Assembly: GCA_028023455.1 (NCBI GenBank)
Contig: JAQFVV010012495.1
Coordinates: 1,707,711-1,771,710, forward strand
Source: Epiperipatus broadwayi
Lineage: Eukaryota; Onychophora; Udeonychophora; Euonychophora; Peripatidae
Direction: 5' to 3'
DNA length: 64,000 nt
Position 1 is the first letter of the stretch; each line of letters opens with the position of its first letter. A program made the translations under genes and the position numbers. Shown in pieces: positions 10,350 to 23,113 of the stretch. The notes beneath the pieces were generated by a model. That model had not been told where the DNA came from, searched no databases, and worked only from the letters and a program-made list of their open reading frames with translations.

Positions 10350-11305
10350 AAAACACACACATAACATACTGAGACACATGATGTTAAAATAAGGTAATAG
10401 AGGCTTCCTTCACAGTGGAAATACCCTTCACCATTAATTGCAAAGAATCATGTTTTGGTATATCCAAAAGATGGGCTAATTGACTCATTTGCAAAAAGTT
10501 TGCATATTGTACTTACATAATAACAGGATATGATTATGAGAAATATAATTTCTCGAAAGCACTAAGTCTTTCTAATTTGTTTACTATCATTTATATAGCT
10601 TTACCTGTTATATAGTTTAGATTGCACTTTATGCAAAAAAAGTGAAGCTTGTCTCAATCTTATTACAAGATATATGGCTTAGCACTTTCAGAGACCTTGT
10701 GTCTCCATAATCATAGTCTACTTTTAACTGAAGTTTAGTTTTGGTTTATGTAAAATTTTATGCAAATTTCATAACGACCATTTTTTGGAGATTGTAAAGC
10801 ATGATTCTTTCTGGTTTATTGCACAATTGTCATTTGCAATAAAGCATGCCCCTTTAATTTTTTGTTTTATATCATTGCATTCCATGCATAGTGCCCTTGC
10901 CATAGTGGGTTCGAACACATGGCCTGTTGTTTTTTGGTGCTCAAAGAATATGGATTTGTTTTCATTGTTATTTATAGCTTTCCTGTTATGTGTGTGTTGG
11001 CATAATTTTATTATTATAATTTTATTATTATAATTTGATATGCCTAAAGTAGAAATCTATGATTTATTACTTAATAATAAAACAATAAAATATTAGAAAT
11101 TTTTTTAAAACAATTTAAAGTTGTAATTAATACTTTGTAAATCGCATATTTGGTAATATTTAATGTAAAGTGCAAAAGTAGTTTCACATTCTTACATAAC
11201 TATTTTATTTCCAATTAAAAATGATGTGAAAATGACTGAACACATCTCTTTGTTTTATAATGGTTATTAGCAGTATTTAGTATAACTGTTAATACTTTAT
11301 TGCTT
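10350..11305. other. intergenic stretch, no gene recognised
   Basis: Slightly more mixed composition at 10380-10560 and 10770-10990, but no frame here resembles a known protein. The 82-codon + frame at 10785-11033 has no recognisable domain and ends in a low-complexity IIIIILLL stretch. Confidence 0.45.

Positions 11306-11307
<2 letters not shown>

Positions 11308-11342
<35 letters not shown>
11308..11342. repeat. (TA)n(TG)n microsatellite
   Basis: A TA run followed directly by a TG run. The same arrangement recurs at 40605-40645, 50487-50540 and 56078-56120. Confidence 0.95.
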
Positions 11343-11349
11343 AATTAGA

Positions 11350-11770
11350 AAGAACTTGAACTCATATTTCCAAACTTCCCACAGATATATGTTCCATCTT
11401 ATACAACTGATAGCCATGACCAAATACATGTGAAAAATATAAATAATCTCCAATATACATATTTTGTTCTGAACCAGCTCTCATCACTTATCCAGATAAT
11501 CATTTCTCACACACATATATATAGTCTGTGCTCAGTTTGTATTAAAATAGAAAATCTTCAAATTTTAATGGACAAGCTTTAATCTTCTCCATCCACCAAC
11601 TCTTCAACCAGACATATCATTGAAAATCCAAGCATGTAATCCTCAAAGTTGTTGTTGATGCCAAGATTGTTGTCATAGCCATGTTGACTTTAATTTACTC
11701 TGATCCCTCACATATATGATCTTAATATGTTTATTTAAATATACAAAAGAGGGATGGGCAAAATACAGGC
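11350..11770 (-). repeat. family A hammerhead-bearing repeat, decayed copy
   Basis: Shares with the copies at 36660-37080 and 57556-58050 the blocks tttccaaacttcccacag-like start, catgaccaaatacatgtg, aaataatctccaatatac, gaaccagctctcatcac and ttaatggacaagcttt. The hammerhead segment (about 11450-11500, - strand) is degraded, with GTGATGA for CTGATGA. Confidence 0.7.
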
Positions 11771-12529
11771 TGAATATATATTTAAATATATGTATATTGT
11801 CTATACTAAATTTAATGTATATATATTCTAATAATTTTACTAAGCATATAAATAATTCTAGAGCTCATCAAATATTTAGAACTAAGAAAAAAAACATATT
11901 CATAGTAAGAACAAGTCTGAAAATATTACTAAGCAAGATTATCAAAGAATTATTTAAATGAATTTATAACTAATATCCATTCTTTATTTTAATAATGGCA
12001 ATCTGTTTTGTTAAATAAAAGATGTAATAAATCAAAACTCGTAAAAATAATCATCTTTTATTAACAAAATAAATTTTCCTATATATAACAAAGAGTATGC
12101 ATTATTTCAAGTTCATATAAATGATTTTTTTGGAAATTATTCTTGTACATTGTCTTTGTAATGTAATTGGTTTGCTCCATAAATAAATTTATAATCTATA
12201 TATTCTTTTAATAATAATTCAACCTCAATGTTTATACATACACTCTGAAAAATCAACTTTAAATATGTCTCGTAAATAAATATAAAGACATTTAAACCAA
12301 AACATTCAAGAAATAGCATTCTTTGACTTTTCTGAATTGTTCCTTATTAGTAAGATATAGAAATGGATTATCCATAATATAGATCAAGAAGATAATTTAA
12401 AATAAATTATATCATGCATCAAATTGAAACTATATTTGATTAATATAAAAACTGGAATATATACTACTAATAAAAAATGCTAACATTATTTATCTACTTC
12501 AGATGCCAAATGAATTCTCAATTTAAATT

Positions 12530-12850
12530 CACAAAAATTATATATAGGGTACATGAGCACAGACTTTCACATGACCCACCACTCCCCACTCTATCTCATA
12601 ACATGATACACTTGAACACATATATGTTGAAAAGATAAATAATCACCAATATATGTATTTCATGCTAAACTAACAAGCATCAGTTGGTCTAGATTACCAT
12701 CTCTACACATATATGCCATAAATGCTCAGATATATATTAAGATAGCCAATCTTTATATTTTAACGGACATGCTTCAATTTACTCCACACTCCAACTTATC
12801 AACCGTCCATCCAATTGAAAAAAATGCCTATTATAACTTCAAATTAAACT
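12530..12850 (-). repeat. family A hammerhead-bearing repeat, decayed copy
   Basis: Aligns with other family A copies through gagcacagactttcacatg, catatatgttgaaaagat, aataatcaccaatata, cagttggtctagatta and ttaacggacatgcttca. On the - strand the core at 12645-12687 reads CTGATGC instead of CTGATGA, so the ribozyme is probably dead. Stem I (ACCAA with TTGGT) is still present. Confidence 0.75.
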
Positions 12851-12859
12851 AAAACTATT

Positions 12860-13940
12860 TGTAAGCCTACACCAATTAAAATTAATTCATAGAAACTCAT
12901 AGAGAATAGAAATACAAAAAAAAAAATACTGAGTTTTGAGAGTTGGTTGCTAATGCTTAAAGTAAAATATTTTATCAACTTCAAATTTTCAAATTTTTAT
13001 AATTTTGAATTACTATATTTTTTTAAAGCTAACTAAAAAAAGTAGACAGAATCCATTTTTTTATTTTAAAATAGGCTTATGTTTTCATGTTATAATTTTT
13101 TTTGTTTAATTTTAGATAATATATAACATTTTATTAATTTCGCTTTGGATTTTACATATCATTAAAAAAATCTAAAAAGATTGCAACCAGGAAATGAAAT
13201 GAAATCATTAATGACTTTAAAATTCTTTGAATTTTGCCATTGTAGCTATAAATTCAACAGTCATTAAGATATGATTGATTGTTTTGAATTTATTCACATT
13301 TACTAAGAACATGAAGTAGAACATAAAGTAGATGAGCACAACGACCATAAGTTGTTCATAATCTGTTGATGAGACTCAGTTGTGACTAGATCGTTCAAAT
13401 TAAGGGGGCTTTATTGTGAATATGGAAAAAGAAATTTATCTGATAACTCATTAGAATTTCATTTTTAGCAATAATTCTTTAATTGTAAATTTTTGGTTAA
13501 AAATTCATAATGGAGTCTTGATTTGATTGTAGTCTTTGGTGGTTAACTAATAGAGTTATTGTCAAATCTGATCTGCTTAGCAGTTGTTTATATATTTTCT
13601 GTGAGATAATTTATCTTCTGATATCTAGTAGGGAAATATTAAAAGAGTAGACAGCCAGTAATATTTCCCATGATATTACTTAATTGACTATCTAATAATT
13701 GGTGTGAGAACTTTTTCTCTAAACAAAGGTACAACCTTCATCAATGAAAGTGCTAAAGTTAAAGAAGTTGTCTATAAAGTTGTGACATCACAATCTCAAG
13801 TAGACCAGTCAGCTATTCACTGAAGTTATTTCTAAAAATTAAGTTTGATCTAACCTTAAATAAATAAGGAAAATAAGTTGGGCTATAATCCAAGGTGATT
13901 CATGAGGGGTATGGATATTTTAAACTATTATTCCAAAAGA
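12860..13940. other. AT-rich intergenic stretch
   Basis: No convincing gene. The - strand from 13940 downward may continue the adjacent LINE relic, but I cannot follow a frame. Confidence 0.4.
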
Positions 13941-13989
13941 TTATAAATGAATTACTTAGATGAATCCCTGTTCTTTAAATAAAAAATTA

Positions 13990-14450
13990 AATATATTGCA
14001 TATATATTGTCTTCATTTGATTAGGAGCAAGACCCCAAACATCATTCAATTAGGAATAATACACCAGTCTTTAAAAAACATGGCCATTTTTTTCATATTC
14101 TTAGTGAGACACTTTTCTATTTTAGGTAAAGATCTCTTGTGAGAATTCAAAGCAATATCATCAACGAGTTACATTTCCTACCTTGGTATCTCAAGATCAC
14201 TGCCAAATATATTAAATAAATTTGGTGAGAGAACTGAATCCTATGCAATTCATTCTGTAATATTTTGTATTTCTTACAATGATCCTCTAATGTTATAAGA
14301 ACGTTTCTAAAGGAAAATATTTTGTCCAGTAAAATAATGCTTTTTCTATATTTAAGAGTTTTAGAAATTTTAAGACCATTTTTTTTCAAACAGAATCAAA
14401 TGCTATTGTTAGATAAATAAAGCTAATGATTAGCCGTATTAACATACAAA
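13990..14450 (-). pseudogene. LINE reverse transcriptase relic (Jockey/CR1-like)
   Basis: On the - strand, 14403-14389 reads AFDSV (RT motif A). 14240-14211 reads DSVLSPNLFN, matching the QGSVLSPxLFN motif. 14165-14137 reads VDDIALNSHK, matching YADDIAL, the catalytic motif, with the Tyr/Ala pair replaced by Leu-Val. Further on, KIEKCLTKNMKKMAMFFKDW resembles the region after the catalytic loop. The motifs occur in the right order over about 270 bp but in different frames with stops, so this is an old fragment. Its clade is uncertain. Confidence 0.7.
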
Positions 14451-14559
14451 ACCGGTGTTTAGAACTCTACTATACCAAAAGAAGCTGATGTTAATAATAT
14501 TTTGAATAATAAGAGAACTATATTTTATGTTGCAGTAATGATAGATAATATCAAAATAT

Positions 14560-15420
14560 TAAACTTTAAAATATGGACTAAAGAGAGTACAAATTTCTCT
14601 CAACGATTAAAATTTAATATCAGAACACTTTTTTTAAATTTAATTGCAACTTTTCTATTGACAGCCGGTTGAAAAAGCCTTTACCTTGTAGTTGATTATT
14701 TAAAGTTGATATACTTTACTTCACGCACATATATCTATATATGTGTGTAATACAAATAATTTCGATACCCTCTATTTACCGTTATATAAAGTTAAGACTG
14801 CAGACATTACGCATTTACTGGGGAGATTGGTTAAATTTTATCTTTGTTTTAAAATGAGGTAATCAGAGGTATCACAATACATTAAGCTATGCATTTATAT
14901 ATTTAGTAACTATGGCAACAAATTGTAATTAATTATGACGTAATAAAATAGAAATATCATTATATAGTACATTTTTTTATAATTTTAATTAATTGATTAT
15001 AAATTTAACACCTAATATAAATATTAAAAGATAAGATAAAAGAATGACTAAATAAACACATAGACGCACAGCTTTGTAATTAAAAAAAAAAACTAATAAT
15101 GTTATTAAATTACATTTTAAAAATTTTATTAATTAATTTGTCTAAAAATTAAAATGTATAAGTAATGAATACATTTATTTATAAATGAAATCTATTAAGG
15201 ATTTCATAATATTTAAATTCAAAAATTAAAAAAAAAACTAATGATTTAGGCTAATAGGTGAAAGATAAAATGAATTTGAAGATAAGTGATTACACTTTAC
15301 ATTATTTTTATTTAAAAGACTGATAAATTTCCGTTATCTGATAATAAAAATATCTGAATATTTATGATAACTTTAATATTTAAGTCATATATTATTTGTT
15401 AAATGTAATAAGGCTATTTA
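14560..15420. other. AT-rich region upstream of the EB-module gene
   Basis: This should hold the promoter or 5' UTR of the gene starting at 15428, but no TATA box or other element stands out against the AT background. A 5' non-coding exon could lie here or further left. Confidence 0.4.
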
Positions 15421-15427
15421 TCTTACA

Positions 15428-15590
15428 ATGTCTATTCTCAAATTAACATTTATATTGGTAATGTATAGTGGATTTAGTGTGTTAGGACTTTCACTTAGAA
15501 CTACTCAAATATCAAGCTTAAGTTCTATTCGAAGTAATCATAATTTATCTCTGATTATCACGAATCTCAATGCAACTTCTGAGCAAACAG
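15428..15590 (+). CDS. EB-module secreted protein, exon 1 (signal peptide)
   Basis: The ATG at 15428 opens 54 codons plus one base. Residues 5-20 are hydrophobic (LKLTFILVMYSGFSVLG), a good signal peptide for export. Residues 21-54 are a Ser/Thr/Asn-rich linker with N-glycosylation sequons (NLS, NAT). The exon ends at a clean donor (aaacag followed by gtaaat) in phase 1, matching the phase-1 acceptor of the exon at 22037. Without splicing the frame runs only about 11 codons more. Upstream ATGs were not seen in frame near the start. The function of the mature protein is unknown. Confidence 0.75.
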
Positions 15591-17099
15591 GTAAATTGAG
15601 AGAAATTAAATATGTATGTATCTAATTATATTTGAATAAAAGTAATTACCATAATACTGCGAAAACAATTGTAACGGCAAAGTATTTCAATATTTATGCC
15701 CAAAAAATCCATAAAAATATGTGTTATCTTGAATGAACTGAAAGCATTGGAAAGCCATTGAGCATAAAGTCCTCAGCGTCATTGACAATTCAATGATATC
15801 TAGCAGCCATATATATAAAATTGAATGCTACGTTCATTATGTTGGATATTTGAAGATTGAATTGGTTATCATTTATATACGTGTGTGCTTATATTAAGAT
15901 TTTATACGAATAGAAAACAATTTTCTGTTGAATAACAATTGCTTTCAGTCAAATTATTTTATTTTCTTGCTAAACATCGTGTTATGTTTTCAACAAATCT
16001 ATGTAGCTGTTAGTATTGGGTATATAAAACTAACCCAGAATAAAATAGTAATAATTAGCTAACATTTTAGTTATTTTACAATAACAATTTTTAGTTCTAG
16101 ATTAAACAAATCAAATATTAAGATTCTTTCATTTTCTAAAAATATTAAAATTTATATATTCCTTTAAATTTTAATTTTCTTTATTTTTTTCTCCATTACT
16201 AATAATGTGTGAGTACGAACAAAACAATAAAGAGATTTGGTAGAATTAATTTTACTTATTCATTACAGAAATCAACCGGTATGCAAAGTATAAAGAGAAC
16301 AATAAAGACATTTTAATAGAATTTTATTTATTTAATACAGAATTTACTTTTAGCAATTGAAGATATTATTGGCCACTAATAGTCAGTGAATCTATACGTT
16401 AATCAAATATATATATACATTACAATCAAACCTACAAACGCATATGGAACTAGTAGTAGTTCAGAGGCTTACAAAAGTAATAATAAATATCATTGCAACC
16501 TATAATGTTTTCTGGATGCTTTTCAACTTTAAGGAAAACAAATACTCCAGGATTATTTCCAGAACATTTTTTATTTTATACATATATTTTAATTTTTCTA
16601 ATGTTATTATACAATTCATATTACAAAGAAAACCCTGGAGTATTGCTTTTATAGACATGTAATATATGATAAGTTGTATTCAATTTAGTTCATAATTGTT
16701 CTTTAAAATAACTATTGCTTGCTTCTGGAATCATATCAAGTGATCTATTGCTTAATTAATTTGCCTTTATCAGACATACATAAATGTTGATAAAAAAAAT
16801 GTTAAAGTAAAACTAATTGTGATTAGTGGACAATGCAGTCAAAGAAAATATCGTTGCAATAATTAGAATATAAGATGATTAATGTATATATATGTATGTA
16901 ATCTTTTATATGTGTATAACTAGAAAATATAAAGCGATTAAATGTTTGTTTAAATTGAATTTGGAAAAGATGCCGAATAGAGAAATATACTTTTAACAAG
17001 AATTCTTATTTTAATATATATGTCAGCGATTAATAATATCTTTACTCATATATAAAGTATTCAAGGATATGTAGTTTATAACGACTTGTAAAAAAAAAA

Positions 17100-17100
17100 A

Positions 17101-17142
<42 letters not shown>

Positions 17143-17143
17143 C
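17100..17143. repeat. (AAT)n microsatellite
   Basis: About 14 AAT units after an A run. Confidence 0.95.
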
Positions 17144-18229
17144 ACACATATATTAACACAGAATTAAAATTGTTTCCTTTAATTATCCAAGAATTAATAG
17201 TATTGATAATATATTCCCTTTTAAATAGTTAATAAAATAGTATATTTATCCTTTCAAAACTTAGTTATGAAACATCTCTTCTCCAATTACACATTTGTTA
17301 AATAGAGGTAAAACATGCAATGTATAGATTATTGTAATAATAAATCTAAGGTAAGCCCATATTTTTGATCTACCCTAACTTTAAAAAAACTATAAAGAAT
17401 AGTTGTACGCCATTTTTTTTCTTTTGCTTTTTTAATGGACTATGTGATCGAGCTCTATCAAATATCCAAGAAAAAAAATTATTTTCTTAATTTTACCAAT
17501 AATTAATATATGTTTGAGCACACTAGATATGAGTATTCTTGATGAATATTATATTTATAACACCTGTTTTTTCTTCATCTGCATAAACATAGCAACAAAC
17601 TTTCTCCCCAACTATTAAATTTTCTCTTTATTTAAACTTTTTAAATTTGATACTAAAACCCATATATTTTTAATAAAATATAGCTAGTTTTTGTTTCCAA
17701 GATATTCATTTATTTCATTACAGATTTCTAATATGTGCAATTCTGGGAGAGAGAGAGATTCTAACATGACTAACATTATAACTTCTCTTTGACAAAAATT
17801 CTCAACAATAATACCCTTTGCACCCATCAAAATTTGTAATTAGTAATTTCATCTGAATCATGGTTCTTTCATTTTCATATAAAGTAAACTTAAGAAAATA
17901 ATCAGCACTGTGACTAAGATTTTAGACAAACAAATAATACTTTGTGCAATAATTGATTATAAGTTAGCCTAAAGAAATGATTAAAACATTACAATGGGAA
18001 GATATGAACTTATTATCCGATATAATTCTGCTAAAGTAATCAAAGGCTAATCTCATTTTTAAAAAGATTTTCCACTCTATGTTTAGTTTTAATATTAAGG
18101 TAAATGCATTTTTGTAATATTTAATAAAGTTGGTGAATGAATTTTTGGTACTTTGCAGACATGTATATTATTTGAGATACCGCTTGAGCAAAGAGATGTT
18201 ATGGTACTTGGCAGATGTAAAAGAGGACA

Positions 18230-19285
18230 AGTAGAGAATGATAGTACTCAAAGAACTACAAGAAAGATTAATTAGATACTTATTGAATATATGGACACTA
18301 TGTGGTAGACAAGATGGAACATTTGTTAAAGACATGGTTTTACTAAGCAGGGATGAGACTGCAGGTGATATAACTAATAAACGGATGTGAAATCTATGAG
18401 AAGACAAAACTGCCAAACGAATCTTATGAAGATCCCCATCAAGCCATTATTCCTCAAAGACCAAATGACCTGGTGGCATTAGATTTCTATGGTCCATTAT
18501 CTAGGTTTCAAATAATGAAATATATCTTAGTAGCTTATGTTGTATTCTCCAAATGGGTAACTGCATACCCAATAGCCTAAACCAAAGCGAAAAACATTAA
18601 TAGAATTTTAGAAACCCAGTATGTTACTAAGGGAGAAAAATGTAAGGCCATATTTTCTGATCATGGTACACCCTTTATATCTGCAGAATAACAAGGCTGG
18701 TCAGAAAATATTGGAGTATGGCATGTCTTATTATCTATCAAAAATTCTTAGTCTGTGGGTTATAAGAGAATTGGAAGGCTTTTCAGGGTTTATATCTCAA
18801 CTGACTATAAAGGATGGGCAAGACATCTGCCACAAATTGTAAATTATATAAAATGGATGAACAGTGAATTTACAGGGTTTTTTTTTCCAATTCAACTCCA
18901 TTTTGTTCAACCTGAGCCAATGTTATACAAGGTGAGATTACTAGTTGCTCCAGTGCAAATTGACTGGGAGACAGACTGAAAAAGAGCACAAGGATGATTG
19001 TTGCATTATGCAGAGGTAAGGGCATGAAGACGGGGCATAGGGACAACAAAATTTAGAGTAGGAGATCAAGTATGGGTTAGAAGTAACTCAGTCAGTCATA
19101 CAGAGAGTCACATTTTCAAAACATTTCAAAATATATATGAAGGCCCATATTACATGGTAAAAGAGAATAAGCCAAATGCTTTTACACTGGCAAATGATAA
19201 AGGGGAAAGAGGCACATATAACACAATGGCTTTATAACCATATAATCTAAGACAATGAATCAAGATGGGGGAGGGGTAATTAACA
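18230..19285 (+). pseudogene. Ty3/gypsy-type LTR retrotransposon integrase relic
   Basis: Fragments occur in order. 18285-18420 is a remnant of the zinc-binding HHCC region (GH and KMEHLLK text, then CEIYEKTKLP). 18455-18580 is DLVALDFYGPL and YVVFSKWVTAYPIA, with the first catalytic Asp at about 18482. 18640-18680 is KAIFSDHGTPFIS, with the second Asp. 18755-18900 resembles the region after the third catalytic residue, but the Glu is lost through a frameshift. 19060-19215 is RVGDQVWVR and YEGPYYMV followed by AFTLANDKGERGTYN, the GPY/F domain at the integrase C-terminus. A purine-rich gatgggggagggg at 19264-19276 could be the polypurine tract. Frameshifts and stops make it non-functional. 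No matching LTRs were identified. Confidence 0.8.
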
Positions 19286-19320
19286 AACAGAAGTGTACTA
19301 TAAATATTAAGTAGAATAAA

Positions 19321-19775
19321 CTAATAACCATCACATGACCACCATCTCTTATGCTGTGTATAACTGTTGTTAAAACAAGCAAAACTCACTATACGTATGC
19401 CACACACAGCAAGCTAGAGTAATCAATGGATGCCAGAAGGCTTGTGCATAAAATCCCCATCTAGTGCCTATTCATCCAATATCCCCAGACTAGTTTCTGG
19501 CTTGTGGCCTTCATCAGTGAGGAGCCTTGGATATGAGAGCACTGCATCTAGATCTTAGGATCTAATGCAACCCTCCAGCAACCACCTTTTATCTCCATTT
19601 AACTACAAAACTATGAGTCTTAAACTGAAAACATCTTAATGTTTCCAATTCAAGTCCATCAGCTTATATAGATATATGGGTCTGAACCCAGTTCAGTTCC
19701 CATACATTTTGGTGTCTTTGGTTCTTTAATAACCACAGCCACCAATATCCTATTAGGCAGGATTGTTTTTAAGCC
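19321..19775 (-). repeat. family B hammerhead-bearing repeat, copy B1
   Basis: Runs from aataaccatcacatgacc to the aggatattggtgg-like end. It shares its full length with the inverted copy 19956-20342 and with 32842-33565. Blocks include catctagtgcctattcatcc, ctccagcaaccacctttta and tacattttggtgtctttgg. It carries an intact-looking hammerhead on the - strand (19482-19523). Non-coding. Confidence 0.85.
19482..19523 (-). ncRNA. hammerhead ribozyme, family B, canonical core
   Basis: On the - strand: stem I strand TCCTCA, core CTGATGA, stem II hairpin GGC with loop CACAA and GCC, then GAA, the palindrome ACTAGT, the cleavage-site C, then TGGGGA closing stem I (six pairs, one U-G wobble). The cleavage triplet is GUC at 19490-19488. 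All invariant hammerhead bases are present. The short self-complementary stem III suggests activity as a dimer, as known for PLE hammerheads. Confidence 0.8.
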
Positions 19776-19955
19776 AATAAACATCACATGACCACCATCT
19801 CTTATGCTTGTGTGTAACTGTTGTTAAAACAGGCAAAACTCACTATATGTGTATGCCACACACAGCAAGCTAGAGTAATCAATGGATGCCAAAAGGCTTG
19901 TGCATAAAATCCCCATCTAGTGCCTACTCATCCAATATCCCCATACTAGTTTCTA
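19776..19955 (-). repeat. family B repeat, truncated copy B2
   Basis: Direct repeat of the first part of B1, starting around aaacatcacatgaccacc. It stops inside the hammerhead segment (tactagtttcta at 19944-19955) and joins directly to the inverted copy B3. The breakpoint within the ribozyme is notable. Confidence 0.8.
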
Positions 19956-20342
19956 ATAGGATATTGGTGGCTGTGGTTATTAAAGAACCAAAGACACCAA
20001 AATGTATGGGAACTGAACTGGGTTCAGACCCATATAATTATATAAGCTGATGGACTTGAATTGGAAACATTAAGGTGTTTTCTGTTTAAGATTCATAGAT
20101 TTGTAGTTAAATGGAGATAAAAGGTGGTTGCTGGAGGGTTGCATTAGATCCTAAGATCTACATGCAGTGCTCTCAGATCCAAGGCTCCCTACTGATGAAG
20201 GCCACAAGCCAGAAACTAGTCTGGGGATATTGGATGAGTAGGCACTAGATGGGGATTTTATGCACAAGCCTTCTGACATCAATTGATTACTCTTGCTTGC
20301 TGTGTGTGGCATACGTATAGTGAGTTTTGCCTGTTTTAGAAT
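19956..20342 (+). repeat. family B repeat, inverted copy B3
   Basis: Reverse complement of B1 over nearly all its length, ending tgagttttgcctgtttta. It carries a + strand hammerhead at 20186-20227. B1, B2 and B3 give a tandem-plus-inverted arrangement like that of PLE terminal repeats. Confidence 0.85.
20186..20227 (+). ncRNA. hammerhead ribozyme, family B, canonical core
   Basis: TCCCTA (stem I), CTGATGA (20192-20198), stem II GGC with loop CACAA and GCC, GAA (20212-20214), palindrome ACTAGT (20215-20220), C at 20221 as the cleavage-site base, then TGGGGA pairing with TCCCTA (one G-U wobble). All core positions match the consensus. Confidence 0.8.
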
Positions 20343-22036
20343 AAATTAGCTAAAATATCTTCTTTATTCTCATCATTAACTGAGGTAGTATTGCACCTGT
20401 GCAAAGTGTGTTGGCAATTGAATTTGAAGATTTTACTGAAATGAATATATATTTAAAATAAAATAAAATAAAAGTATGTTTAAGATAGATACAAATTAAT
20501 GTATAAAATAAACATTTTATCGGATTTAAATTAGAAAATTTCTTTTCCTTGAGGCAATACACATTGTGTTTTTTTCTTTTTATTCATTTAAAAAAGAGCA
20601 AATTATATAATAAAAGCTTATACTGATTGTAATATTGATGGAAGTTATACAAAGGAGAGATCGGTAATTAAATATGACTGTGGTAACTACAAGAATAAAA
20701 AAGAGAACTTTGAGAATAAAAATATAAAGAAAGATAAAAGTTTTGAAGAAGGAATGCAGGTGGTATTCTATGTACACATGGTTAATGAGTTTTTGAAGTG
20801 ATATAAAAGGAATAGACATAGATAAAGAAGTGTCTTTTGTTCAATTGGCAAGATGTTCAACTACCTCGTAATAACCGCTGACATTCAGATGTGTGGCTAG
20901 AATGCCTGTACATCATGATGATTTAGAAGAATGAAGTCACCATCCACCAAAAATAGAAGCCTCATTTCAAAACTGGAACCTAATGGACCTATCACAAAGA
21001 AAATCTGAGGAGGTTATGTATTACCAAGGAATGATTCCATAAAACAATCTTACCAGTAAGAAATAAAATTTTTGAACTTATATGCTTATTGAAATAACTT
21101 TATAGAGTACACATCTTACAAAAACCAGGAGAAAAGAAAACATATTTTAATGGACCGTAAAGAACTATTTATATGGTTAATGAATCCAAGAAATAATTTT
21201 GCTATGATAACATAAATTTTCTTTTGTTCAAATTTTCCCTTTTTTCAGTATGCTCATAAAAAAAATAAAGTAGTAAAAAAAAGATTTACAAAGTGTCATT
21301 TACTTACACGTGTAATTATCTTCTTTCAGTGATCTTCTGGTTAAATTCAACTGTTAGTGCTAACACAATATTATTATATTTTTAGATTTATTATTTGTGA
21401 GGTCACGATATAGTTATATAATATTTTTGCATTATTTTGTGTAAATATAGGGTATGTTAATATATGATTTATTAGTTCATTCATGTTATAGAGAGGGTTT
21501 TGATGTGGTGTAAGAAAGAAAGTAGGATAAACTTACCTTCATTGTCAACTTAATAAGGATATCTAAAATAGAATCCTAGCACCTAATAAAAACCCAAATT
21601 TAAACTATTAAAGGTGACAATATAGGGAAAGTTAGCTAGTTATAATTAGGACTGTAGTCCTTGGGAAATATACTATGCTTACTCTAAAATTAAAAATGGT
21701 TAACTGCCATAACCTAGATACGGTGTGGGCATGGGAGATAACAGATATCTTTAACAGATATATATATAAATTAATCTTACCGGCTGTTCATGTCTCTAGA
21801 CATACATAAAACGGTACAATATATATACTAAATCTAATTCTGTATGCAACTGAGAATACTCTGTATTTTTATGCATTAAATATTATTGTACTGTTGATTT
21901 TTAACCAGTTGATCGGGTGCAAGTCTGAAGTAGCATAAAAAACCCAGATCTGTTAATAGTTTTTATATTATAAATACTTTGTTTTGCATGTTAATAATGG
22001 CATTACTGATATATATATATATATCTTTATTTACAG

Positions 22037-22195
22037 AAAATTTAACATTATATAGAGGAAACGCTACATTAGGTGAAAAGTGCAAAATATCTGAAGATTG
22101 TAATGCCTTAGGAGCATATTGTGACAGCGATCACAATTATACATGTAGATGCCAATACTATCTGAAAGAATCGGCAAACAAACTATTATGTGAAG
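22037..22195 (+). CDS. EB-module secreted protein, exon 2 (first cysteine-rich module)
   Basis: The acceptor (ctttatttacag) and donor (gaag followed by gtaata) both fall in phase 1. The exon is 159 bases, 53 codons. It encodes ENLTLYRGNATLGEKC and a module with six cysteines spaced C-x5-C-x6-C-x7-C-x1-C-x12-C, fitting EB/EGF-like extracellular modules of invertebrates. Sequons NLT and NAT precede the first cysteine. Six cysteines imply three disulfides in an extracellular protein. The adjoining 22196-22272 read-through is intron sequence encoding a spurious hydrophobic tail. The frame continues correctly from exon 1 and into the exon at 51397. Confidence 0.8.
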
Positions 22196-22754
22196 GTAAT
22201 ACTATTAAAATGTATGTGTGTGCTTGCAGTATTATTGTGTTACAGTTTATAAGTTTTCTGTTTTTTATACATTAAAATCTATCCTATGATTTAACTTTCA
22301 GAAGATTAAATATGAGTCACTGAAATATTAATCTAAAGTTGCTTTTTAAGTGATATTTCATTTTATTAGTTTTTTTGCCTTTTTTTTTTTTTTTGACTTC
22401 AACATTTTTTTTCAGTTTTTGTATTTCTTATTACGTTATCGCTAAAACTCGTGTTTCTGCATGCTTCTAAATTAAATTTGTTTTGCAGATCTATTAAAAA
22501 TAAATTAAAGAGTTGATCTCTTTATTTAGTTTTACATTTGATTTACTTAATTAAATTAGACCATATTTAATTTATCTGATTATTTTTTGTTCGTTCTCAC
22601 TTTGCATTCCTCCTTTTTACAATTTCTCTTGACATTAATGTTCATTTTTATTATGAGATGACACTATTCCCTTCAATATATATTTACATAATTATAATGT
22701 TGCTTAGATAAATGTATAAACAGATAAGTAGATTGGTAAGTAGTTATGTATATA

Positions 22755-23113
<359 letters not shown>

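Larger units (their letters stand above)
15591..22036 (+). other. intron 1 of the EB-module gene (6.4 kb)
   Basis: GT at 15591 and AG at 22035-22036. Contents named separately are a gypsy integrase relic and a family B hammerhead inverted repeat. The rest (15.6-18.2 and 20.4-22.0 kb) is AT-rich with no recognised feature, apart from an (AAT)n microsatellite at 17100-17143. 20840-21040 has more mixed composition but no identifiable origin. Confidence 0.65.

Noticed and set aside
13960-14142. 60-codon + frame
   Set aside because: Antisense to the LINE RT relic and without motifs.
22196-22275. Hydrophobic C-terminal tail following exon 2 module
   Set aside because: It starts at a good donor site in the correct phase; it is best explained as intron read-through.
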